Notes: generated by a model from the sequence alone, not told the origin. A DNA stretch of 64,000 bases from Chitinophagaceae bacterium (GCA_004028795.1 SAIW01000006.1:434001-498000); one strand, 5' to 3'. Numbered from the stretch's first letter, positions 50,187-62,268 are shown. Program-made: numbers and translations.

Positions 50187-50408
50187 ATGGATATAAAACT
50201 TAAAATTGGTCAAAGAATTAAATCCCTACGAAAGCAAAATGGCTTATCGCAAGAAAGTTTAGCATATAAAGCAGAGGTAGATCGGACTTATGTTACAGAT
50301 GTTGAAAATGGAAGACGTAATGTTTCTGTTGAAATTTTAGAGAGGCTTATAATTGCTCTTGAAGTTTCATTTAGTGATTTTTTTAATGCTAAAGATTTTA
50401 AGAAATGA
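50187..50408 (+). CDS. C-protein-like XRE helix-turn-helix regulator
   Basis: 73 residues, almost only an XRE domain: LKIGQRIKSLRKQNGLSQES, LAYKAEVDRTYVTDVENGRR and NVSVEILERLIIALE. Size and sequence fit controller (C) proteins that time expression in restriction-modification systems, and a C-box lies directly upstream, so autoregulation is likely. Its stop overlaps the nuclease gene start by 4 bases (ATGA), so the two are translationally coupled as in many C-R pairs. Confidence 0.85.
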   Translation: MDIKLKIGQRIKSLRKQNGLSQESLAYKAEVDRTYVTDVENGRRNVSVEILERLIIALEVSFSDFFNAKDFKK

Positions 50409-51115
50409 TAAAGCAAATTAACCCAGGCGACATCATTTCTTATATTGAAATGTGCACCCAAGAAGGTTTAAGCTTACAAAGAGGAATGAACTTTAGAGTT
50501 AATGGCGGTCATTCCATCTTTCTAATGTCTGTAAGAAAAGGTGCACCTTATAATGATAAAGTAGAAGATGAAGGAAAAACATTAATCTATGAAGGGCATG
50601 ATGCTCAAAAAGGTTGGGTAAAATACCCAAAAGACGAAGACCAACCAATGACAAGTCCTAATGGAAGCTTAACAGATAATGGGAAATTCTTTAATGCTGC
50701 AAAAAGTTTTAAAGAAAAAAATAATCAAGCTGAGCTGGTTAAAGTTTATGAAAAAATAAAAGATGGAATATGGGTTTATAATGGACTTTTTAAATTAGTT
50801 GATGCATGGGTAGAAAAGTCCAATAATAGAAAAGTTTTCAAGTTTAAACTCGAAATAACTGTTGATACCATATTGCAAAAAGTAGCTTCATTAAAAACAA
50901 TTAAAGAACTCGAACACAATCGAATAATACCTACTTCAATAAAACTCGAGGTTTGGAAAAGAGATAAAGGGAAATGTGTTCAATGTGGAAGTACAGATAA
51001 TCTTCATTTCGATCATATTTTACCTTTTGTAAAAGGAGGTACTTCACTAAAGGCTGAAAATATTCAATTGCTTTGTGCAAGGCATAATCTCCAAAAAAGG
51101 GATAAAATAATTTAA
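50405..51115 (+). CDS. SRA-like / HNH endonuclease, probably modification-dependent
   Basis: 236 residues. The N-terminal part (about 25-150) has the SRA/YDG-like pattern GGHSIFLMSVRKGAPYND, LIYEGHD and KIKDGIWVYNGLFKLVDAW, a fold that reads modified bases. The C-terminal HNH domain has Cys191/Cys194 (CVQC), His201, Asp203-His204 (HFDHILPF), Asn219, Cys224 and His227 (LLCARHN). An SRA-HNH order indicates a type IV, modification-dependent restriction enzyme; this is inference. No methyltransferase gene accompanies it. Translationally coupled to the C-like regulator. Confidence 0.8.
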   Translation: MIKQINPGDIISYIEMCTQEGLSLQRGMNFRVNGGHSIFLMSVRKGAPYNDKVEDEGKTLIYEGHDAQKGWVKYPKDEDQPMTSPNGSLTDNGKFFNAAKSFKEKNNQAELVKVYEKIKDGIWVYNGLFKLVDAWVEKSNNRKVFKFKLEITVDTILQKVASLKTIKELEHNRIIPTSIKLEVWKRDKGKCVQCGSTDNLHFDHILPFVKGGTSLKAENIQLLCARHNLQKRDKII

Positions 51116-51136
51116 CTAATATATAGTTCCATAAAA

Positions 51137-51197
51137 GTTCCGAACGTACAAGTGTGCGACGCAACAACAGCTTAACAGCAGCATTTAAGCCTGGTAC
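51137..51197 (+). repeat. Interspersed repeat family B, copy 7 (simplest form)
   Basis: GTTCCGAACGTACAAGTGTG then CGACGCAACAACAGCTTAAC and AGCAGCATTTAAGCCTGG. It carries no hairpin insert and shows the bare frame of the family. It marks the right border of the nuclease cassette. Confidence 0.75.
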
Positions 51198-51242
51198 AAA
51201 ATAACCTACAATATTTCTTTCCCTTATCCGTCAACCATTGTA

Positions 51243-51818
51243 ATGGATGCAGCTATTACCTTAGAGGCCGCAATGGCAAACGGGCAAAAACGCAATATCA
51301 CACAAGTGGTGAATGAGTACAGCAAAAGGTTGCTGGGCTTTATTCGCAAACGTGTAAGTAATGATGCCGATGCCGAAGACATTCTGCAGGATGTATTCTA
51401 TCAGTTCATCGGCAATACACAACCTATTGAGCAGTTAACAGGCTGGTTGTTTGCAGTGGCTCGTAACAAAATAATTGACCGCAGCCGTAAGCATAAACCA
51501 GATTTATTGGAAGATGTGTTTGCCGGGAACGATGAAGAAAGTGTAAACTGGGCTGAATTATTTTTCTCTAAAGACGATACCCCCGAAACAGCTTACCTGC
51601 GTAATCTTTTCTGGGAAACATTGAATACTGCTTTAAATGAATTGCCCGAAGAACAACGAACCGTTTTTGTACAGAACGAATTAGAAGGCATTTCATTTAA
51701 AGACATAGCCGAACAAACAGGAGAAAGTATGAATACCCTGCTTAGCCGTAAACGCTATGCGGTACTACATTTGCGTAAAAGGTTGCAAACATTAAAAAAC
51801 GAATTATTAAATTATTAA
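51243..51818 (+). CDS. ECF RNA polymerase sigma factor
   Basis: 191 residues. Region 2: NEYSKRLLGFIRKRV, then DADAEDILQDVFYQF; region 4: ALNELPEEQRTVFVQNELEG, ISFKDIAEQTGESMNTLLSR. It lacks extra C-terminal domains. The next gene on the same strand (11-base gap) codes for a small membrane protein likely to tether or inhibit it, as in other ECF pairs. No target promoter was recognised. Confidence 0.9.
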   Translation: MDAAITLEAAMANGQKRNITQVVNEYSKRLLGFIRKRVSNDADAEDILQDVFYQFIGNTQPIEQLTGWLFAVARNKIIDRSRKHKPDLLEDVFAGNDEESVNWAELFFSKDDTPETAYLRNLFWETLNTALNELPEEQRTVFVQNELEGISFKDIAEQTGESMNTLLSRKRYAVLHLRKRLQTLKNELLNY

Positions 51819-51829
51819 AATACATTGGT

Positions 51830-52207
51830 ATGAGAAACGGAAACAGCGGCTTTTGGGCTAAGAAAATTATCGGCATAACAGTATGTGTGCTGGCAGTAGC
51901 TGCTTTATTAAGTTATGTGGTTATGCTTTTATGGAATGGTGTATTGGTAGACGTTACAGGGGTAAAAATCATCAGCTTCTGGCAGTCGGCTGGTTTACTG
52001 TTGCTGAGCAAAATTTTGTTCGGCGGTTTCAGCAAAGGCTGGAATAAAGGCGGCGGCAAATGGAACAGTGCCATGAAAGAGAAATGGCAACACATGACAC
52101 CCGAAGAAAAAGAAAAGTTTAAACAGGAATGGCGAAACAAATGCAGCATGTGGAGCAGGTATGGTCAACCGACAGATACCGGTAAACAACAAGCTGGTGC
52201 TGAGTAA
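51830..52207 (+). CDS. Small two-helix membrane protein, probable partner of the ECF factor
   Basis: 125 residues: two membrane helices (IIGITVCVLAVAALLSYVVM and FWQSAGLLLLSKILFGG) with LWNGVL between, then a cytoplasmic basic, Trp-rich tail (GWNKGGGKWNSAMKEKWQHM, TPEEKEKFKQEW). The FWQ..GLLLLSKILFGG helix recurs in proteins next to ECF factors in Bacteroidota, from memory. Not a classical zinc anti-sigma factor (no HxxxCxxC). Followed by an intrinsic terminator. Confidence 0.7.
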   Translation: MRNGNSGFWAKKIIGITVCVLAVAALLSYVVMLLWNGVLVDVTGVKIISFWQSAGLLLLSKILFGGFSKGWNKGGGKWNSAMKEKWQHMTPEEKEKFKQEWRNKCSMWSRYGQPTDTGKQQAGAE

Positions 52208-52290
52208 CGAAATGTCTGATGTATGATTTGTTGATGTCAGACTCAGCATGTCGAAGCATCATTATATTACTTAGCCCCTCGCAATTGCGT

Positions 52291-52317
52291 AACCCTGAAA
52301 CAAGATTCAGGGTTTTT
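52291..52317 (+). terminator. Intrinsic terminator after the ECF operon
   Basis: AACCCTGAA (52291-52299) and TTCAGGGTT (52306-52314) form a perfect 9-base-pair stem with a 6-base loop, followed by a T run. It is about 85 bases past the stop of the small membrane protein gene. Confidence 0.8.
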
Positions 52318-52357
52318 GTATGTATGTTGTATATTGTTGCTCAAGCAAAAAATCTTT

Positions 52358-53665
52358 ATGAGAAAAATTATTCTAACCTCCCTTATTTTTTTAGCTGCAT
52401 TACAATTAAATGCACAAAAAACTATTGCCATTAAATGCGGTAAAGTATTCGATAGCAGAACAGGTAATGTATTAACCAATCAGATTATCTGGATTAAAGG
52501 AAACAGAGTAGATGCTGTAACGGCAATGGATGCTGCTAGCCTTGCCCAACTACCCACAAGAGTGAATGAAGTGATAGATTTATCAGACTACTTTGTTTTG
52601 CCTGGCTTAATAGATTGCCATACACATGTGTTATTGCAGGGCGATATTACCAGTGAAGATTATGATGTGCAGCTACTGAAAGAGTCTGTTGCTTACAGAA
52701 CAATTCGGGCAACCAATAGTTGTAAAACTGCTTTACTGAATGGTTTTACCACCATCAGAGATTTAGGAACAGAAGGTGCAGGCTATGCCGATGTTGATTT
52801 AAAGAAAGCCATTAACAAGGGTGAAATTATCGGCCCGAGAATGTTTGTATCAACCTTAGCCATTAATACCACAGGTCATTATCCCATTAAAAAAAGTGAT
52901 TATAACTGGGAACTGAATATGCCCAAGGGTTTGCAGGAAATTACCGGTGCCGATGAAGCCCGCAAAGCAGCAAGGCAACAGATTGAATACGGTGCAGACT
53001 GGATTAAAGTATATGCGGACAGAAGCTATTATAAAACACCTGAAGGCAATTACAGAGGCTTACCCAATTTTACTGCAGAAGAAATAAATGCCATTGGCGA
53101 TGAAACCATTCGCAGCAGAAAAAAAATGGCTGCTCATGCTATGACGAGAGATGGTATTATCGCTGCTATTAATGCAGGAGCTGCTACCATTGAGCATGGC
53201 AGCGGTATGGATGAAGAATGCATGAAGCTGATGGCTGATAAAAAAATATTCTGGTGTCCAACTGTTTTTGTTGGTGAATATGTTGCCGAAGGCAGAGCCA
53301 AAGCAGGCAGCATTATTAACTATCAATTCACACAAACCTTTCCTGCCATATTTAAAAAAGCATTGGCAGCAGGTGTTAAAGTAGCGTATGGTACAGACAT
53401 TGGCGGCTACGACTGGCATTTACCGCAGGCTAAAGATTTTGAATATTTTGTTCAATGGGGCATGAACGGCACTCAGGCTATACAAACAGCAACCATAACA
53501 GCAGCACAATTGTTAGGACAGGAAAATGTTTTAGGAGAATTGAAGATGGGTGCTTTTGCAGACATTATTGCTGTTAAAGGCGACCCCACTAAAGATGTAA
53601 AACTGTTACAACAGGTTAATTGGGTTATGAAAGACGGGATAGTGTATAAGAGTGATAAGAACTAA
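52358..53665 (+). CDS. Secreted amidohydrolase family protein, second copy
   Basis: 435 residues from the ATG at 52358, which opens a signal peptide (MRKIILTSLIFLAALQLNAQ); the frame is open upstream. Same layout as the gene at 41201: PGLIDCHTHVLLQG, FTTIRDLGT, ADWIKVYADRS in place of the IKMH Lys site, HAMTRDGI, TIEHGSG and YGTDIGG. Substrate unknown; Lys is retained. The two copies lie 11 kb apart on the same strand, each with its own upstream region. Confidence 0.84.
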   Translation: MRKIILTSLIFLAALQLNAQKTIAIKCGKVFDSRTGNVLTNQIIWIKGNRVDAVTAMDAASLAQLPTRVNEVIDLSDYFVLPGLIDCHTHVLLQGDITSEDYDVQLLKESVAYRTIRATNSCKTALLNGFTTIRDLGTEGAGYADVDLKKAINKGEIIGPRMFVSTLAINTTGHYPIKKSDYNWELNMPKGLQEITGADEARKAARQQIEYGADWIKVYADRSYYKTPEGNYRGLPNFTAEEINAIGDETIRSRKKMAAHAMTRDGIIAAINAGAATIEHGSGMDEECMKLMADKKIFWCPTVFVGEYVAEGRAKAGSIINYQFTQTFPAIFKKALAAGVKVAYGTDIGGYDWHLPQAKDFEYFVQWGMNGTQAIQTATITAAQLLGQENVLGELKMGAFADIIAVKGDPTKDVKLLQQVNWVMKDGIVYKSDKN

Positions 53666-53767
53666 TTCTTTGTTTCGTAACGTGATTAACAGAACACTTA
53701 TGTTCTTTGCAGCAGATACTTATTTTACTTTTTTGCTTGTCCGAAAAAGTAAATCAAAATAACAAGT

Positions 53768-55561
53768 ATGAAAATTCTCTTACAATACATTAAACCCTAT
53801 CGTTGGTTGGTAATGCTGGCGTTGTTGCTGGCATCTATTAATCAGGTATTTTCTTTATTCGATCCTATGTTGGTTGGTAAGTTAATTGATGGCTTTGCCA
53901 ATCATCCGCATACAGTTGATAAAGCAGGAACACAAACCCGTACAGAACATGAATTCATTAACGGGCTCTTATATTACTTAGTATTATTGGTTGGTACTGC
54001 TATGATAAGCCGTATTGCCAAAGCCTTTCAGGATTATTTTGTAAATGTAATCGTGCAAAAATTCGGGGCTACTATTTTTACTGATGGATTAAAACACTCT
54101 ATGCGTTTGCCCTATCAGGAATTTGAAGACCAACGTAGTGGCGAAACTTTATCTATCTTAACCAAAGTAAGAACCGATACAGAAAAATTCATAGGTTATT
54201 TTATTAATGTGTTTTTCGGAATTCTTGTAAGTGTTGTATTCGTTTCCATTTATGCCACCAAACTACACTGGAGCATCATGCCTGTATATTTAGGCGGTAC
54301 CTTATTAATTGGTTTAGTAACCAATTTATTAAGTAAGAAAATAAAAATTATACAGAAAACTATTGTTAAAGAAACTACCGCTTTAGCAGGCAGTACAACA
54401 GAAAGCTTACGCAATATTGAAATTGTAAAAAGCCTCGGTTTAACAGACCAGGAAGTAAACAGACTAAACGGTAATACTTTTAAAATTTTAGGGCTTGAAT
54501 TACGTAAGGTAAAAAGCATTCGTGCATTAAGTTTTATACAAGGCACCATGGTTAATTTTTTACGTCAGGTTATTACCTTCACCTTGTTGTGGTTAATATT
54601 CAGAGATGTATTAACAACAGGTCAGTTTATTTCTTTACAGTTTTACAGTTTCTTCATCTTCGGTCCTATGCAGGAAATAGGTAATATTATTTTAAGCTAT
54701 CGCGAAGCAGAAGCATCGTTAAATAACTTTCATGCTTTAATGGTGAAGAAGCCTGAGCCAACGCCTGTTGCTCCGAAACATATCGGCGTTATTGAGGAGT
54801 TAGCATTTAATACTGTTGCTTTCAAACATCAAACAGCACAATACAAAGCCATTGATAATATTTCATTTAATGTGAAGAATGGTGAAACCATTGCTTTTGT
54901 GGGGCCCAGCGGTGCAGGAAAAAGTACATTGGTTAAACTATTGGTTGGTTTATACAGACCGCAGGAAGGAAAAATATTTTATAACGGAGTTGATGGTGAT
55001 GATTTGAATTTTGAAGAGTTAAGAACACAGATTGGTTTTGTAACACAGGATACACAATTGTTTGCAGGAACCATTAAAGAAAATTTAATATTTGTTTATC
55101 CGCAGGCAACTGATGAACAGGTGCTGGAAGCATTGCATAAAGCAAGTTGTGACAGCTTATTGCAACGTGCAGAAAAAGGAATTGAAACGGTTATTGGTGA
55201 GGGTGGTTTAAAATTAAGTGGTGGTGAAAAACAACGGTTAAGTATTGCCCGTGCTTTATTACGCCAACCGCATTTATTAATTTTTGATGAAGCAACTTCG
55301 GCTTTAGATTCTATCACTGAAGAAGAAATAACAAACACCATCCGCAGCATATCAAAAGAAAAAGAACAGATTACAGTAATGATTGCCCACAGATTAAGTA
55401 CTATTATGCATGCAGACAGAATTTATGTTTTAGAAAAAGGGCAAATTGTAGAAACGGGCAGCCACAATGAATTAATTGCAGATAAAGGTTTGTATTACGC
55501 TATGTGGAGGCAGCAGATAGGTGAAAGAAAAGTAATGCTGAGTGCTTCTGTAATGAATTAA
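53768..55561 (+). CDS. ABC transporter, fused permease and ATPase
   Basis: 597 residues, half-transporter of the ABCB/MsbA-like type. Membrane domain (about 15-310) with six helices, then the ATPase: Walker A VGPSGAGKST (about 378-387), Q-loop VTQDTQLF, signature LSGGEKQRL, Walker B LLIFDEATSALD and H-switch MIAHRLSTI. It acts as a homodimer exporting a hydrophobic compound or lipid; the substrate is not readable. A bidirectional terminator follows. Confidence 0.93.
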   Translation: MKILLQYIKPYRWLVMLALLLASINQVFSLFDPMLVGKLIDGFANHPHTVDKAGTQTRTEHEFINGLLYYLVLLVGTAMISRIAKAFQDYFVNVIVQKFGATIFTDGLKHSMRLPYQEFEDQRSGETLSILTKVRTDTEKFIGYFINVFFGILVSVVFVSIYATKLHWSIMPVYLGGTLLIGLVTNLLSKKIKIIQKTIVKETTALAGSTTESLRNIEIVKSLGLTDQEVNRLNGNTFKILGLELRKVKSIRALSFIQGTMVNFLRQVITFTLLWLIFRDVLTTGQFISLQFYSFFIFGPMQEIGNIILSYREAEASLNNFHALMVKKPEPTPVAPKHIGVIEELAFNTVAFKHQTAQYKAIDNISFNVKNGETIAFVGPSGAGKSTLVKLLVGLYRPQEGKIFYNGVDGDDLNFEELRTQIGFVTQDTQLFAGTIKENLIFVYPQATDEQVLEALHKASCDSLLQRAEKGIETVIGEGGLKLSGGEKQRLSIARALLRQPHLLIFDEATSALDSITEEEITNTIRSISKEKEQITVMIAHRLSTIMHADRIYVLEKGQIVETGSHNELIADKGLYYAMWRQQIGERKVMLSASVMN

Positions 55562-55581
55562 AAATTAAATTTCAACCAAAT

Positions 55582-55615
55582 AAAAAAACCTTCAAGTAAT
55601 TTGAAGGTTTTTTTT
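55582..55615. terminator. Bidirectional intrinsic terminator
   Basis: AAAAAAACCTTCAA (55582-55595) and TTGAAGGTTTTTTTT (55601-55615) pair across a 5-base loop with long T runs on both strands. It serves the ABC transporter (plus) and atpC (minus). Confidence 0.85.
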
Positions 55616-55634
55616 ATTATAAATGCAGCAACTG

Positions 55635-55886
55635 TTATGCTTCCACTACATTTTCTACCAGCACAGTTGCCTTGTTATTTAATACTTCTACAAAACCACC
55701 GCTTATTGTATAACTTTCAGCATTTGTTTTATTAACCAATATTTTCACATTGCCTTTACCAAGAGCACTTATTAAAGGTGCATGATTATTTAATACTTCA
55801 AACAAACCATCAGTACCCGGCAATTGCACACCATATACTTCTCCGCTGTACAATTTCTTTTCAGGTGTTAATATTTCTAATATCAT
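55635..55886 (-). CDS. atpC: ATP synthase epsilon subunit (short form)
   Basis: 83 residues from the ATG at 55886; the open frame upstream comes from a repeated spacer. Epsilon of F1 is normally about 130 residues; this one has only the N-terminal beta sandwich (MILEILTPEKKLYSGEVYGV, VLNNHAPLISALGKG, YTISGGFVEVLNNKATVLVE) and no C-terminal helices. That short form is usual in Bacteroidota. It couples the rotor to gamma; without helices it lacks the inhibitory arm. It follows atpD in an atpDC unit. Confidence 0.92.
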   Translation of the reverse strand: MILEILTPEKKLYSGEVYGVQLPGTDGLFEVLNNHAPLISALGKGNVKILVNKTNAESYTISGGFVEVLNNKATVLVENVVEA

Positions 55887-55914
55887 AATTTGGCAATTTG
55901 GCAATTCGGCAATT
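55887..55914 (-). repeat. Tandem 8-base repeat next to atpC
   Basis: Three and a half copies of AATTTGGC (one as AATTCGGC) lie directly upstream of the atpC ATG on the minus strand, in the atpD-atpC spacer. Short enough that slippage could alter the distance to the start, but no ribosome-binding site is obvious. Confidence 0.6.
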
Positions 55915-55959
55915 AAACAATAAGACATTGGCTGATTGTCAAATAGTCGAATTGATTAA

Positions 55960-57477
<1,518 letters not shown>

Positions 57478-57597
57478 TTACAGGTTTTCCTAAATCGGCG
57501 GCAAAGGTAGGGGTATGAGGTGTTTTAAAAAAGCAGAATTTTTGAATCATTAACCAATATTTTTCTAACCAGAATTTCTACTTTTTCTCGCCGAAAA

Positions 57598-57641
57598 CGC
57601 AGAAATCGCTGAATACTTCTGCGTATCTAGCGATTTCTGCG
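57598..57641. repeat. Perfect inverted repeat upstream of atpD
   Basis: CGCAGAAATCGCT (57598-57610) and AGCGATTTCTGCG (57629-57641) are perfect 13-base arms with an 18-base loop. No long T run follows. It lies in the 272-base gap between glpF and atpD, which otherwise shows nothing. Confidence 0.75.
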
Positions 57642-57731
57642 AGCTATTTTCAATTCAGTTATGGTATGAGATAAGTGTATAATATTTGACAAGTGTTTCA
57701 GTCTCCTTCCAAATGCTTATCTGACCTCGAT

Positions 57732-58439
57732 TTAATTAATAGCTTGAAAGAGATAAGCAGCCAAAACGCCACCGATTATCGGTGCAATTACGGGAATCCA
57801 GCTGTAACCCCAATCTGCTTTACCTTTTCCTTTAATAGGCAGTATAGCAAACATAATTCTCGGGCCTAAATCTCTTGCAGGGTTAATGGCATAACCCGTT
57901 GGCCCGCCCAAACCTAAGCCTACTGCTAATACCACAAAAGCAACAGGCAATGCATTAACTGCACCCAAACTATTGGCAGGAGCAGCCATATTTAATACTG
58001 CAAAAACTAAAATAAATGTGCCGATGATTTCTGTGAGAATATTATGAGTTGCATTTCTGATAGCCGGCCCTGTGCTGAAAACGGCTAATTGTGATGCTGC
58101 ATCTGAAGTTTCATTAAAATGTTGATAGTAAGCAAGCCAAACCAATAAAGAACCTGCCATTGCACCCAAAACCTGTGCTGCGATATATGATGGCACTAAA
58201 CTCCATGAAAATTTTCCGATAGCAGCCAGTGCAACAGTTACAGCAGGGTTTAAATGTGCACCGCTTGCATCTGCTGAAATAAAAACACCTGTGAATACAG
58301 CCGTTGCCCAACCGAAACAAATTACAATCCATCCGCTGTTATTGCCTTTGGTTTTGTTTAAAACAACATTGGCAACAACACCATTGCCTAAAGTTATTAA
58401 CGCCATAGTGCCGACAAATTCGCTGATAAAGGGTGACAT
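57732..58439 (-). CDS. glpF: Aquaglyceroporin, glycerol facilitator
   Basis: 235 residues, six helices plus two half-helices with the NPA boxes HLNPAVTVAL (about 61-70) and INPARDLGPR (about 187-196). The Asp after the second NPA-R (NPARD) is the mark of glycerol facilitators rather than strict water channels. Last gene of glpK-glpD-glpF; 16 bases after glpD. Confidence 0.93.
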   Translation of the reverse strand: MSPFISEFVGTMALITLGNGVVANVVLNKTKGNNSGWIVICFGWATAVFTGVFISADASGAHLNPAVTVALAAIGKFSWSLVPSYIAAQVLGAMAGSLLVWLAYYQHFNETSDAASQLAVFSTGPAIRNATHNILTEIIGTFILVFAVLNMAAPANSLGAVNALPVAFVVLAVGLGLGGPTGYAINPARDLGPRIMFAILPIKGKGKADWGYSWIPVIAPIIGGVLAAYLFQAIN

Positions 58440-58455
58440 GATGCAGGGTTTTGGT

Positions 58456-60012
58456 TTAAATTAAAGTATAATTTTTTGCGAGTTGATTGAATGAATCTAT
58501 TTGTTTTTGCTTCCACTCTTCATCTGCATTTAATTCCTGCATCATTAAATCTGCAACAAGCGGTGCAGCTTCTATGGCAGCAACAGCATTTAAAAATAGC
58601 AATCTTGTTCTTCTTGCCAAAACATCTTCAACAGTTAATGCCATTTCATTTCTTACAAACCAGATTACTTCTGCTTTTGTATATGGATAATCTGCATGAA
58701 TGGTTTCTTTCCAAGCTTCATTTTCATTCATCAGTAATTCAATTTGTTGCTGATGATTACCATAAACATGCAAATGGCTATTGAAATCTATAGGTAAGCT
58801 CCACTCTCCTATTTTAGTTGTTGCTGTAATGCATTGCTGTTTTGAAAGTTCACCAATTTCAGCAGCTTTATTAATTACATCTTCTGCCATTTTTCTGTAA
58901 GTAGTCCACTTGCCCCCTGTTATATTTATTAATCCACTTGGTGAAACAAGTATAGTATGGTCTCTTGACAGAACAGATGTATTCTTATTGTCTTTTATTT
59001 TTACTAAAGGTCTAAGCCCGACAAACACAGATTTCACATCATTTCTACTAATTGTTGTTTTACAATATTTATTAAAGTGGGTTAATACAAACTCAATCTC
59101 TTCTTCTAAGGCTTTAGGTTCTGCAACAATATTTTTTACCGGCGTATCTGTTGTACCGATGATAATTTCATTATGCCAGGGAACTGCAAATAAAACCCTG
59201 CCATCGGCTGTTTTAGGAATAATAAGTGCATTAATACCTTCAAAAAAAATTGTATCAACTACTAAATGAATGCCTTGAGATGGTGCAACAATATGATGCT
59301 GTGAGTTATCGTCCATCTGCATTACAGCATCTGCAAAAACACCGGTTGCATTAATAACTGCTTTACATTTTATAATATATTCTTTCTCACCCAATTCATC
59401 TTTAATAATTACTTCATCAATTTGTCCGTTAGTTTTATTAAAGCCGGTTGCTTTGCAATAATTTAAAACTACTGCACCATGTTTAACTGCGGTTAATGCA
59501 ATATCAATAGCTAAACGTGCATCATCAAACTGTCCGTCGTAATACAAAATACCACCGCTTAATTTTTTTGATTGAAGTGAAGGAAGCAACTGCAGTGTTT
59601 TACTTTTCGAAAGCAATTTTGTTTTTCCTAAACTTAATTTACCTGAAAGCAAATCGTAAAATATTAAACCGATACCATAATATATTTTTTGCCAAATGCC
59701 ATATACAGGAAGAATAAAAGGTTGCACGGCAGTTATATGCGGTGCATTTTTAAGGAGTCTTCCTCTTTCTCTTAACGCTTCAAAAACTAATTTAATATTT
59801 CCCTGTGCCAAATAACGTACCCCGCCATGCACCAATTTGGTTGCTCTGCTGGAAGTGCCTTTTGCAAAATCGTATTGTTCAACCAATAAAATTTTATAAC
59901 CTCTTGTTACAGCATCTAATGCAGCACCCAAGCCTGTTGCACCTCCACCAATAATAACAACATCCCATTGAAATGTATGGTGTAATTGCTGCAATATTTC
60001 ATTCCTGTTCAT
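58456..60012 (-). CDS. glpD: Aerobic glycerol-3-phosphate dehydrogenase
   Basis: 518 residues. Oxidises glycerol-3-phosphate to dihydroxyacetone phosphate and passes electrons to quinone at the inner membrane. FAD motif VIIGGGATGLGAALDA (about 19-34), then GTSSRATKLVHGGVRYL, and NITGGKWTTYRKMAED near the C terminus. Middle gene of the glp run; the 50-base gap to glpK contains a family C repeat. Menaquinone is the likely acceptor, in line with mqn genes in this window. Confidence 0.95.
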   Translation of the reverse strand: MNRNEILQQLHHTFQWDVVIIGGGATGLGAALDAVTRGYKILLVEQYDFAKGTSSRATKLVHGGVRYLAQGNIKLVFEALRERGRLLKNAPHITAVQPFILPVYGIWQKIYYGIGLIFYDLLSGKLSLGKTKLLSKSKTLQLLPSLQSKKLSGGILYYDGQFDDARLAIDIALTAVKHGAVVLNYCKATGFNKTNGQIDEVIIKDELGEKEYIIKCKAVINATGVFADAVMQMDDNSQHHIVAPSQGIHLVVDTIFFEGINALIIPKTADGRVLFAVPWHNEIIIGTTDTPVKNIVAEPKALEEEIEFVLTHFNKYCKTTISRNDVKSVFVGLRPLVKIKDNKNTSVLSRDHTILVSPSGLINITGGKWTTYRKMAEDVINKAAEIGELSKQQCITATTKIGEWSLPIDFNSHLHVYGNHQQQIELLMNENEAWKETIHADYPYTKAEVIWFVRNEMALTVEDVLARRTRLLFLNAVAAIEAAPLVADLMMQELNADEEWKQKQIDSFNQLAKNYTLI

Positions 60013-61637
<1,625 letters not shown>

Positions 61638-61649
61638 TTAATACAGGCT

Positions 61650-62210
61650 TTATACTCTTGGCTTCCACGCTACTTCTGCTACCTGTAATTGATGTGCAAT
61701 ATATCTTGCCAACACAAATAAATAATCACTTAACCGATTGAGGTATTTTATAACTAATGGGTCTACATCCATTTCATGTTCCTGCATGTTTACACAAATA
61801 CGCTCTGCTCTGCGGCAAACGCAACGTACTACGTGTGCAGTTGATACTGCCACATGACCACCGGGAAGAATAAAGTTTTTCATTTCAGGTAATACTTCAT
61901 TCATGGCATCAATCTGCTGTTCTAAAAAAGTTACATCTGTTTCTTTTAAATCGGGAATTTTCAGTTTGGGTTCTTTATCGGGGTCGCAGGCTAATGAGGA
62001 GCCGATGGTGAATAATCTATCCTGAATTTCTTTGAGTGTTTGTTTGGTTGAATGATCTGTTAAATAATCATTTACCAAACCGATGAAAGAATTTAATTCA
62101 TCAACTGTTCCGTATGCTTCAATGCGGATATTGCTTTTGGGTACTTTGGTTCCGCCTATTAAACTTGTTTTGCCTGTATCGCCTGTTTTAGTATAAATTT
62201 TGAAAGACAT
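61650..62210 (-). CDS. PduO-type cob(I)alamin adenosyltransferase
   Basis: 186 residues. Converts cob(I)alamin and ATP to adenosylcobalamin. N-terminal ATP motif TKTGDTGKTSLIGG (about 6-19), then SFIGLVNDYL and the five-helix bundle with HVVRCVCRRAERI and YLNRLSDYLFVLAR. No cobalamin biosynthesis or B12-dependent enzyme gene is adjacent. Confidence 0.93.
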   Translation of the reverse strand: MSFKIYTKTGDTGKTSLIGGTKVPKSNIRIEAYGTVDELNSFIGLVNDYLTDHSTKQTLKEIQDRLFTIGSSLACDPDKEPKLKIPDLKETDVTFLEQQIDAMNEVLPEMKNFILPGGHVAVSTAHVVRCVCRRAERICVNMQEHEMDVDPLVIKYLNRLSDYLFVLARYIAHQLQVAEVAWKPRV

Positions 62211-62268
62211 GATTTATTGCATAAAAAGTAAAACGTGAAAGTTGATAAACAATAGATATGGCGTATTG

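Noticed and set aside
52219-52434. Open frame upstream of the second amidohydrolase
   Set aside because: Spans a terminator hairpin and the true gene start; Ser/Cys-rich translation with no signal or domain.
55887-55914. Phase-variable repeat controlling atpC
   Set aside because: Only three and a half copies, outside the coding region, before an essential gene; listed as a repeat only.
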